Origin: Phallus indusiatus
Lineage: Eukaryota; Basidiomycota; Agaricomycetes; Phallales; Phallaceae
Direction of reading: 5' to 3'
DNA: 64,000 nucleotides
NCBI GenBank assembly: GCA_027605045.1
Contig: JAQFWX010000076.1
Location: forward strand, 1 to 64,000
Made by a program: the position numbers and the translations under genes. This document shows positions 40,316-49,690 of this stretch, piece by piece. Each line of letters starts with the position of its first letter. The first letter of the stretch is position 1. The notes under the pieces were generated by a model, which had not been told where the DNA came from, ran no database searches, and saw only the letters and a list, made by a program, of their open reading frames with translations.

Positions 40316-40711
40316 TGTAAGGATACGATCGTTCAGTGGTTTAGACTTAAGGATCGGACAATATAACCCAGTAGTCCAATCTATAATAACGCAAGGAGCT
40401 ACTCTTGCGCGCACAGTTGTATATATATACATGAGTGGGTTATCTCTACCAATAACGCTCAGGTGCTATATCTACCAATAGGAACGAAGGCAGTCGACGG
40501 CGAATGAGAAAACATGAGAAAGAGGAAAATGGTGACAGAATGGAGGCGTACGGAGAAACGGTGAAAGTACGGGAGAATACGGGAGGATGATACGGACCGG
40601 CATACCGGGTACCGTACGATGGATGTGATAACGCGTAGATCAGCACATACGTCTATACTATACGCACAGTATACTAGATTAGCCCTTATGGTCCTAGCAC
40701 GTACCCTGACA
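40316..40711 (+). mobile_element. Solo LTR, TGTAAGG family (copy 1)
   Basis: 396 bp, TGTAAGGATAC...GTACCCTGACA, inserted in the old LTR with the duplication CCAGT (40311-40315; 40712-40716). A second copy lies at 48135-48528. Confidence 0.87.
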
Positions 40712-41030
40712 CCAGTCTGAATATTAAGTTCATTTCAAGTCTATCCTCAGCCAGTCTCTTTATAATCAATTCTATTCTTATCTATCTCGCTTAAAGTCCG
40801 CTCCCAGTACTTGTCTGGACCTGCCCGGACTACGTGCGGGCTGTCTTGGACTTCTAGTCCGAAATTAAGGGATATCCAGGGTTGTCTGAGTCGGTGCAGC
40901 ACATAAGCTGAAGCCAAGTCCCTTCTGTCCTGTAGTCTGGACCCCCCGGACTTCCGTCTAGATGCCTGGCACACGGCATGTGACAAACTACTCTGGTACC
41001 TGTTGATCTAACTATAAACTTGTGTTCAAC

Positions 41031-41500
41031 TAAGGATGGCCACGGGTAATTACCTGCGGGTCTGGTGACCTACCCGCGGGTAATGGAATTCCAAAAGTCA
41101 AACCTGCTACCTGTTGCGGGTACCTGCGGGTATCTGGGTATTACCTGGTACTATGCTGTGCTGCTGTATGCTGTTATTACCCAGGTAATACCTGCAGGTA
41201 CCTGGGTCAAAGCTTTGCAAGTGATGGATTTCAGTGATTTTACTTGTGATTTTTTTTTTAATTTGGCTCTATAGAGCTCAAAAATTGCCCAAAATGGAAA
41301 TAAAAAATATGTCATTAATATTTTTTGAATATCTACAAGATAAGTTGGGCGCTTAAATTAAGCGCCCATCTCGCTTAAAACCCGCGGGTACCTGTCACTC
41401 CCAAAATCGAAACCCGGATCCGCAGGCATGAAACCCGCAGGTCAAAAACCTGGTACCTGGACGGGTTACCTGCTTTTGCCCAAACCCATGGTCATCCTTA
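41031..41500 (+). mobile_element. hAT-like MITE, family B
   Basis: 470 bp with the perfect 8-bp duplication TGTTCAAC (41023-41030; 41501-41508). Inverted ends begin TAAGGATGGCCACGGGT and TAAGGATGACCATGGGT. Subterminal ACCTGCGGGTA-type words repeat many times. Its middle (about 41243-41367) is nearly the same as the middle of family A. No transposase. Confidence 0.88.
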
Positions 41501-41508
41501 TGTTCAAC

Positions 41509-42076
41509 CACTATCCTAGTCTTTAAGACTTCACTCCTCTTATCTAAACCTTCCTTTTGTCTATAACCTTATAAACAACAAATCACTACTGCAACGCTTA
41601 ACACTGACTTCAATTATCATCCGACTTCATAATATTTCTCTGTTGCTGACATCGCGCAACATTGAAACATTGTCATAAACAACAAACTTAACCATAACAT
41701 CAAACCTCATCGTATTTGTCATAAACACCACATGCTGGCGTAATCTCCGCACATCACTGTAATTGCTATCGACTGCACTATTCTCTCTAGTCTAAAAGGA
41801 CCCCCAAGGACTTTCAACCTTCACCAGCAAGGCCTACTCTCTCGAGTCAAGACCACTATTCTCCTCAAGTAATTGTCATAACCATGCATACTTTCACGCA
41901 CATACTTGTAACCGCAAAACTGCATTAGCCAAAGACACTTAAATGAAGTTTGACTTCAAGGTTCAAGCTGACAGAAGATTGTCATTGATATTCTTCTTGA
42001 AGTACTCTTGATTAATCTACAGTATTTAAATTACTGGACCTTACTTACGCAAGTGTTGGACGTTGATGTAAAAACC
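41509..42076. other. Non-coding, low-information stretch
   Basis: About 570 bp of AC-rich sequence between the family B MITE and the gag-only element. I see no ORF, RNA gene or repeat boundary. Confidence 0.4.
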
Positions 42077-42081
42077 GTTAT

Positions 42082-42701
42082 TGTCACGACCCTCGTGCCA
42101 CCCGATCCTAATCCGGACCTCGGAGAGGTCCGGCGCCCAAACCCCGTCCATATTTAGTATATCCGCCATGTCCGAGCGTCAGTACTTGCCCAACAGTGCG
42201 TAGTCCGTTATTCTGTCCACGTCCGGTAAGTCCGAGGTCCGGACTTTGTCCGGACTAGGACATTTCCTTATGGGGACATTCTGTCCGGAGTATTAGAAAT
42301 CAAGTGCCAGATATGTTTCTGGTGCTGTGCAACTAGTCTCCTTTTAGTTATATCTCCTTTAGTTCTAGTAGTCTAGCTTTTTGTATTTAAAGCCCCCAGA
42401 CTTCGTCTGGGGCTCCCCAGTCTGAATATCAAGTCGTATTCAAGTCTATTTTAAGTCTAGCCCCAGTTAAACTCTTTATAATCAAATCTTCTCTTATCTA
42501 TCTCGTTTAAAGTCCGCTCCCAGTACTTGTCCGGACCTGCCCGGACTACGTCCGGGCTGTCTCGGACTTTTAGTCCGAAATTAAGGGATATCCAGGGTCG
42601 ATTGAGTCGGCGCAGCACATAAGCTGAAGCCAAGTCCCTTCTGTTCCGTAGTCCGGACTCCCTGGACTTCCGCCCAGACGCCCGGAACACGGCGCGTGAC
42701 A
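42082..42701 (+). repeat. 5' LTR of the gag-only element
   Basis: 620 bp, TGTCACGACCC...GGCGCGTGACA. I compared it by eye with the 3' LTR and found no difference. Confidence 0.93.
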
Positions 42702-42742
42702 GTATATTCAGACTAGCCCACTCGCCGGCCCTTTTCTTTATC

Positions 42743-44150
42743 ATGTCCGACCCCAACACTCCTCGTCCGACCCAATCCTCTCATTCTGTCCATTCCCCGC
42801 CCCGTACTCCTGTCCGTACTCTGTCCGCACTTCCGTCCGTGGGTCCATCCCAACCTCTGCTGCGACCACCTTCTCGTACTCCGTCCACAGTGTTGCAGAC
42901 ACCCTTCCGGACACCTCATCGTCCACCCATCCGTCCATCCGTCCATCCCTCTGCCCATCCGTTCGTCCCCTCTCTGTCCACCTTCTCGCCCGAGGTCCGT
43001 ACTTCGTCGTCCACAGTACCTGGTCCATCTCGCTCGTCTGGACCACCGGACATTCCTGGACTTCCTTCGGATGACACTCCGCACCTCCGTTTCTCCTCCC
43101 CTGCTGTTGTCCACGTCTCCAGTCCAAGTCGTCCAGTCTCTGCCATGGACGAATTGCAGTCCGCTCTGGACCGCATGCGGGACTTCATGGACCAGCAACT
43201 CCGACTCACCCCAGCCCCCACTCCTCAAACTCTCCCAGCCTCTCCGTCCATCTCGCCCGCTCCCCGTCAGGTCCGACCAAGTCCGGCCGTCCCGTCCATC
43301 GCCCCGTCCAACCTCTCATCCAGCATCAAAGTCCGATCCCCGGACTTGTTCGATGGGACGTCCCTGGACAAACTCCGCACCTTCCTCACCCAGTGCCAGT
43401 TGGTCTTTCGCGCCAAACCCCAGGTGTATGCCACTGACACAGACAAGGTCACCTTCGCCCTGACACATCTGTCCGACTCTCCCCTTATGCTCGTCACCCC
43501 TTATATTGAGTCTGGTAGGGACTTTCCCTGGCTCAACAACTGGGACCTCTTTGCCCAGTTCCTGCGGACCAGCTTCGGGTCCACACGCCCTGTCCAGGAC
43601 GCAGAGTACGCTCTCCGGACCCTGTGTTTCCCGGACTCCGGACGAGCTTCGGACTTTTTCATCCAGTTCACCAGACCGTCTCCGGGACCGGATCGACGAC
43701 TCCCGACATTTCCCCGACACCCTTGCCCAACTCCGAGACATGGTCCTCCAGTTTGATGCCATCCACTGGGAACGCGTCGAACGTAGGCGCGGACTTCAAG
43801 TCCGAGGTTGTCCGACCTCGCAGTCTGAGTCCGACCCTGAGTCCGAACCCGAATCCCCGTCCGAACTTTGTTGTCCGTCCACATCATCCCGACCTGTCTC
43901 ACCCCCGTCCAACTCCTCCTGCTCCGTCCGTTCTCCATCCCCCGTCCAGTCCGACTCTGCATACTCCGACTCCGTCCAGTCCGATCCTGCTCCGTCCGAC
44001 TCCGCCCCTGTTTCCGAAGATGAGGACTCCTCTCGTCCACACTCCCCAGCACCCTCGTCTTCGTCCGACCCTGAGGACACTAACTCCGACTCTGAACCTC
44101 CCACTTCTGAGGGTGATGCCTCAGTGGACAGTGAGAGTGATGAGTACTGA
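42743..44150 (+). pseudogene. Retrotransposon gag-like gene with internal frame break
   Basis: Encodes a structural Gag-type protein. A Pro/Ser/Arg-rich N-terminus leads to a capsid-like region (VRSPDLFDGTSLDKLRTFL, DKVTFALTHLSDSPL, WDLFAQFLRTSFG, ASDFFIQFT) of the kind found in fungal Gypsy Gag. At about 43,672 the sense moves to another frame, DRLRDRIDDSRHFPDTLAQL then FDAIHWERVE, which continues to a stop at 44150. Compared with the usual capsid, about 25 residues seem missing at the joint. The tail is an acidic Ser/Asp-rich run and has no zinc knuckle. Several long ORFs on the opposite strand here are shadows of the biased GTCCG composition. Confidence 0.75.
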
Positions 44151-45364
44151 AGTCCGAGTGTCCTGTCCGTGTCGGACTTCGTCGCGCCCGACCGGACTTT
44201 GCTTCGTCCACAGCGACTTCCGGTTTCTTTTTTCCTTTTTTCATCTATTTATGTCTGGCTCTGCCCATCTGATCTTCAGGGATCACACGTCTCGGACTTC
44301 GTCCGGGATGTAGTCCGCAAGGTCCGGGCACCCATCCGTGCAGTCCGCACACCCCTCCGGCAGGTCCCCTGCAACTCTGATAGATCATAGGTCGGTTGTT
44401 AGTCCATGGATACCACTCGCTAACCCGCTGTGACCCGTTGGTCGATATGGAACAAGCAGTACCCTTTTCCAGGACCCCGCAACCACCCTGTGTATCTCCC
44501 GTCCATGTCTTCAGAACCCCCTGCGTTTTGGACAAGTCCGCACTTTCCCGGGCAAGTTCGAACGTTTCCCGACTTCCCCTGACGTTTTTCTAGAGATGTC
44601 CACCATCTGACAACAAAGGCACCCACTCTGTCCAGTACCTGCTTCGGACTTTGTCCGAACTTTGCAGTACTTCGGTTTTGAAGAAGTCCGCGCGCGCACG
44701 CTAACTCCGGTATTTTCCGGCTCTGGCCTTCGAAACTCGTCATGAAGTAACCCTTTGGAGTCCTTTGTAAGTGATTCCACCCAAGTCCGACTCTGGGTCC
44801 GCATAGTCCGCCCGTCCGACGTCCACTCCGGTCCGTCCTAGAAGGGGGAGTAGGTACTCCACCAGCGCGAAAACCCTCGGACTTGTCTGCCCCCCCACAC
44901 CATTTTTTCTTTTTCTTTTTCTCGTCCATGTCTGTTTCTGTCCGTCCTGCCTGTCCTTTTCTTTTGTCCATGTCTATACTTTTGTCTGTCCTTGCCCATT
45001 TTTGAATGTCCTGTCCGTTCCTTTTTCTTATCTTTGTCTATTTTCGTCCGTCTTTCTTTCCGTCCAATGCCCACACAAGTCCGCATTTCCCTGTCCAAGT
45101 CCGCGTTTTCCCGTCCAAGTCCGCCAAGAACGCTGGTGTCGTCCCTCAGGAGTACTAACCATAGTACATATAGACGCCCTGCTACTGACTTGTGCACCCG
45201 GGCCCTGTACATTTTCATCTTCCGACTCATCTCCGCTCATTTCCATTCTTTCCCCGTTTCCCGTTCTCTGTCCCCTTTCTTTTTTATTTTTTTCGTCTAC
45301 TACCAGCACTCCTGTCTCCTGTATACTGACGGTCTCGTGGGACTCGACCTTAGAGGGGGAATAC
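44151..45364. other. Non-coding 3' part of the gag-only element
   Basis: Pyrimidine-rich, GTCCG-dense sequence where pol would normally lie. I see no RT, RNase H or integrase motif in any frame. It ends in the polypurine tract just before the 3' LTR. Confidence 0.6.
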
Positions 45365-45984
45365 TGTCACGACCCTCGTGCCACCCGATCCTAATCCGGA
45401 CCTCGGAGAGGTCCGGCGCCCAAACCCCGTCCATATTTAGTATATCCGCCATGTCCGAGCGTCAGTACTTGCCCAACAGTGCGTAGTCCGTTATTCTGTC
45501 CACGTCCGGTAAGTCCGAGGTCCGGACTTTGTCCGGACTAGGACATTTCCTTATGGGGACATTCTGTCCGGAGTATTAGAAATCAAGTGCCAGATATGTT
45601 TCTGGTGCTGTGCAACTAGTCTCCTTTTAGTTATATCTCCTTTAGTTCTAGTAGTCTAGCTTTTTGTATTTAAAGCCCCCAGACTTCGTCTGGGGCTCCC
45701 CAGTCTGAATATCAAGTCGTATTCAAGTCTATTTTAAGTCTAGCCCCAGTTAAACTCTTTATAATCAAATCTTCTCTTATCTATCTCGTTTAAAGTCCGC
45801 TCCCAGTACTTGTCCGGACCTGCCCGGACTACGTCCGGGCTGTCTCGGACTTTTAGTCCGAAATTAAGGGATATCCAGGGTCGATTGAGTCGGCGCAGCA
45901 CATAAGCTGAAGCCAAGTCCCTTCTGTTCCGTAGTCCGGACTCCCTGGACTTCCGCCCAGACGCCCGGAACACGGCGCGTGACA
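45365..45984 (+). repeat. 3' LTR of the gag-only element
   Basis: 620 bp, the same length as and apparently identical to the 5' LTR. It abuts the right target duplication GTTAT. Confidence 0.93.
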
Positions 45985-46009
45985 GTTATGCAAGTCACTG
46001 TCACGTAAG

Positions 46010-47784
46010 TTGCGGTGGATACATCACAGAACCTGGCAGTGTGATCGAAATTTCCCAATGATGGGTGAAGGTTGCAAAGACCTGGATCCTCCACTTTTAT
46101 CCAATTCAATGCAGCATGCAAATTATGCATAAAAGTTCCATCAAGTAAAATATTGTGGGGGGTAGCATCTGCTAGTCTCCAGCCTAAGGGTGTGAGCAGA
46201 TTTCGAAATGTTAACCTGACAGACTCTGGCATTTTGCTCTGAGGTGGAGGTGCATGTGAATGGGGATTTTTACACACAATCAAGATATTTGGGCATTGAA
46301 GAAGATCGTGTGATGTAAAAATAGTTACTGTGAACGAACAAGGATTCTTTGACTCTAATATGCCCCTCTGTATCTTTCCTTCCTTATTCCTATGCCAATT
46401 GGCTGTATCTCCTCTTAACTCAAATTTTCTTATAGTTTAAAACTGAAACATACGACAAAGTCCACATTGTGCTCTGCTAACTGCTATAAAATCACATGGT
46501 AATAGAGGACCATAACCCTGACTTGCAGCATATGATTCGAAGTGATTTATTTGCATGTAATCAGTGTCAAACAGTACAGTAAGGTACTCTATATTATATT
46601 CATTCAGATTCCACAGGCATAGGTGATTGCGCTGCCCGGGAGAATAGTATTCACAACTTTCACATGAAATTTAGCAATGATGATTCCGCAGTTAAAATTG
46701 AGCTTACTGGACAAAATGGTGGTTATACTGGTCCACACACAAGACAACCTTCCCCTCACAGACTTTTCGTTTTCTAGGCAAACAATGGTCCTTTAGTACG
46801 ACATGGCCCAGTATATCATGACCAGTATTAATCTCGATATCAGATGCCAGTAAATGAAACAAACACCCGTGATCCTCCAACACGCAAAAAAATCCAAGTG
46901 TCTTTATGAACACCTCACCCCAGGTGTCATATGCCACAGAGGTAAACGGTTTCCCAGCATACACTGGGTTGAATGAACATTTTTTAATTGAACAATCTTT
47001 GATATTTTCAGCTCATTCGGTCAAAAAATTGAAACACTTACAGGTATACTGTGTTTTCCAGCATTTGATGGGGGTATCAGTCTCCTTATCCCTGAGCATA
47101 TAGCACAGCACACCCTTGCAACCTCCGTGCTTCCCACCAAGGGAGTACTGAATATTATCCTGTGGATGAATGTAGTTGGATGGATCAGGTATTGGGAAGA
47201 AGTGAGTGATTGCCATTTTTGGCTCAGTCCCGGTCATAGGCATCTGTTAGGGCGACTCAGGGCACACACCTAGAGGAGGGAAAACCTAAGATCTATTGAG
47301 GGGCAGTGACTAACTACTCACCTAGAGGAGGGAAAACCTAAGAGAACAAGCTTAGGTATCCCCCTCTAGGGAAAACGCATATAAGTATAGGATACGAAGC
47401 GCTCGACTGATCCCCATGGGATCCGAGGAGATACAGACAGAAATCGAGGAAAATCGAAGAGATCGAAAAATCGAGAAAACGATGGAACTAATGGAAACGG
47501 CAAAGTGCGGGAAATGAAGGAAATCGTAACACGAAATGAAACCGAAAGAAATCGAAGGAATCGAATAATCAGAAAAGGCGCTAGCGTACCGTGACACCCA
47601 TCTCAACTACTTCACCGGGACTATGATATATGATGCCATGAGCACGCATCTGACGAGTAACGCGATCCTTTCCCAAAATAGATTGTTCTGGAGAGAAAAA
47701 AATAGGCTCAGGAGTACTCTGTAGAGCATCATCGATGGGTTTCTCAGACTGTGGGTCAGGCAGAAGGGACGACTCAGATGACAT
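46010..47784 (-). pseudogene. Broken gene of unknown function, split by an LTR
   Basis: Minus-strand exons read MSSESSLLPDPQSEKP, then SPGEVVEM, then (past the LTR at 47245-47596) PMTGTEPKMAITHFF and GGCKGVLCYMLRDK. These are followed by PFTSVAYDTWGEVFIKTLGFF (46,704-46,964) and NPHSHAPPPQSKMPESVR...LLTPLGWRLADATP (46,020-46,283). The last block resembles a repetitive ORF I remember from other basidiomycete genomes, probably of transposon origin, but I cannot name it. The downstream side is cut by the gag-only element at 45984. No catalytic motif recognised. Confidence 0.45.
47245..47596 (+). mobile_element. Solo LTR, TGTTAGGG family (copy 2)
   Basis: 352 bp, TGTTAGGGCGACTCAG...GCGTACCGTGACA, with the doubled CACCTAGAGGAGGG motif. 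The flanks show no exact 5-bp duplication, but the minus-strand reading frame of the broken gene joins across it. Confidence 0.78.
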
Positions 47785-48129
47785 GGGTGAAGGGCTAAGG
47801 GAAGGACATATGGTATGTCCCGAATTTTTTTCCAGATAATTTTACCATTACGTTTGCTGTAAAAGCCAATAGTATCATTAAATTGAATAAGTAAACAAAC
47901 AATGGTAAAAAATCCGTGTGCCGTAGGTTTTTTACATGCTCAGACGCAGTGTGTACTCTCCTCTGAGTATATGCCGAAATAGAATTTTCACAGAAATTAT
48001 GGCTTGGGGCCTTTGTGAATGTATTCAGAATTCAATAAAACTATTTTTTAGCAATTCACCGTGGTTCGTTTTCCTTATATGGGTTTGATTTTCAGATCTG
48101 TTTGCAGATCTTTCTGTCAACGGTACAAC
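47785..48129. other. Gap between broken gene and LTR
   Basis: AT-rich, no supportable feature. It probably held the promoter of the broken minus-strand gene. Confidence 0.3.
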
Positions 48130-48134
48130 AGGAG

Positions 48135-48528
48135 TGTAAGGATACAATTGTTCAGCAGTTTAGACTTAAGGATCAGACGTTATAACCCAGTAGTCCAATC
48201 TATAATAACGCAAGCAGCTACTCTTGCGCGCACAGTTGCATATATATACATGAGTGGGCTATCTCTACCAATAGCGCTCAGGTGCTTTATCTACCAATAG
48301 GAAGGAAGGCAGTCGATGACGAAAGAGAAACATGAGTAGAAAGGAAGATGTGGCAGTATGGAGCATATGGAGAAATGGGGAAAGTATGGGAGAATACGGG
48401 AGGATGATATGGACCGGCATACCGGGTACCGTACGATGGATATGATAACGCGGAGGTCAGCATATACGTCTATACTACACGCACAGTATACTAGATTAGC
48501 CCTTATAGTCCTAGCACGTACCCTGACA
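48135..48528 (+). mobile_element. Solo LTR, TGTAAGG family (copy 2)
   Basis: 394 bp, TGTAAGGATAC...GTACCCTGACA, with the perfect duplication AGGAG (48130-48134; 48529-48533). It is clearly homologous along its length to the copy at 40316. Confidence 0.87.
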
Positions 48529-48724
48529 AGGAGTGGTCTATCAGACCTCAAATTAAAAAAAAATGGTCCGATTTTTTGGAGTAATACAAATGCCTCATGT
48601 TTGCTTTTGCTATGATTGAAATTCTCATCGACTATTTTCAGGCCTTCATATGCATATATAAAGGGGCCGTGGATTCGTTGTTCAGGCCATCATCAACACT
48701 CTCCCTCTCTCACTAAACACCCAC

Positions 48725-49690
48725 ATGTGCTTTCATCGTCATTCCACTCCTAGAGTTTCTGGTCGTTTTAGAGTTTCTCAACACCAGCTAGAGTCTCCTC
48801 TATCCCTCTTTGACCCTTCCCTCCGCGCAATTTACATTTCAGTGCTTGATCTTCAGGCGTGGTCTCATAACATTGTTGCTTGCAATCCATTTACGAAAGA
48901 AACTGAAGAACAAGCATAGTAAGTCGTAATTCAAGGTATTTTGCAGGAACACTGACGCTCTCACTAGCCCTGAACATAGTCACAGCCACACAGTTGTCTT
49001 AAAAGGTATCAAAGATTATCTCAACAAAAAGAGGCTTGGCTGGTGCTGTTGGTGCTCTCTTTGCACAGATACACCAGTATTCGCCAAGATTCACTACGAT
49101 GCTGAAGGAGCATTTGTTGAATGCTATAGGTGTGGATTCTTTGGTAAGTATGATTCCTGTGAATAATGACACAATGACTCATTATTTAAATTAGTACCAC
49201 TTAACAAGAAATATGAAACATCAAGGAAATATGTCATATATCCCAAATTCCAAGGCCGTGAGTGTGTCTTTTATTCATTATTTTGTAGTTCACCTCTCTC
49301 ATTATCACTCAGCACTTTGTCCCATAATGCATTGTTTAGTCGGTGAAGGCGAATTTCCACTCAGATGTGAATTCACAGTAGATTTCATGGGTAAGTATTC
49401 AACTATATTGATTGTATTCCAAACACTTGACTGCAAACTTCAACAGACACGAAGGCAAAACGCAAAGAAAAAAGCCCAGAACTCCCTTCTACTGCAGAGG
49501 ACATTCTGATACAGCTTGGGAGCTCAGCATCGCGCAAAAAAATCAGGTCACGGCCCAACACGACTTGCAGGCACTCCATGGTCAGTGCCTCAGAATATGT
49601 ACAGTGCTTGCACTGTGACAAATACCTGATAGGAATACCTTTAAAGGGACACATTTTCTCTGAGAATTGTGGGATAAATGTTGACTCAGA
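48725..49690 (+). CDS. Hypothetical protein with Cys pairs, probably fragmentary
   Basis: Possible exons: MCFHRHSTPRVSGRF to 48919; a segment near 49,000-49,140 with WCCWCSLC and ECYRCGFF; and one near 49,570-49,680 with VQCLHCDKYLIGIPLKG then H and C, a C2HC-like zinc motif. Donor-acceptor candidates exist between them, but I cannot build a full frame. Similar-style sequence (DTELDIDDPENTTIGLP) appears near 50,350. No family recognised; a transposon-related gene is possible. Confidence 0.3.

Larger units (their letters stand above)
39427..40985 (+). mobile_element. Old solo LTR (TGTCACGACCC family) carrying two nested insertions
   Basis: Begins TGTCACGACCCTCGTGCC and ends CATGTGACA, flanked by AACTA on both sides (39422-39426; 40986-40990). 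Removing the two nested insertions with one copy of each duplication leaves about 605 bp, close to the 620-bp LTRs of the young element at 42082. Compared with those LTRs it carries many C-to-T and G-to-A changes, largely at CpG. Confidence 0.9.
42082..45984 (+). mobile_element. Full-length non-autonomous gag-only LTR retrotransposon
   Basis: 3,903 bp flanked by GTTAT (42077-42081; 45985-45989). It has LTRs at both ends, 2,663 bp of internal sequence, a gag-like gene, a polypurine tract (AGAGGGGGAA, about 45352-45361), and no recognisable protease, reverse transcriptase, RNase H or integrase. This is the layout called TR-GAG in plants. The whole element is saturated with GTCCG/CGGAC words. 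Confidence 0.9.

Noticed and set aside
42713..45309. Long minus-strand ORFs (up to about 180 aa) across the gag-only element
   Set aside because: They mirror the GTCCG/CGGAC composition, have low complexity and no domain. The plus-strand gag explains the region.
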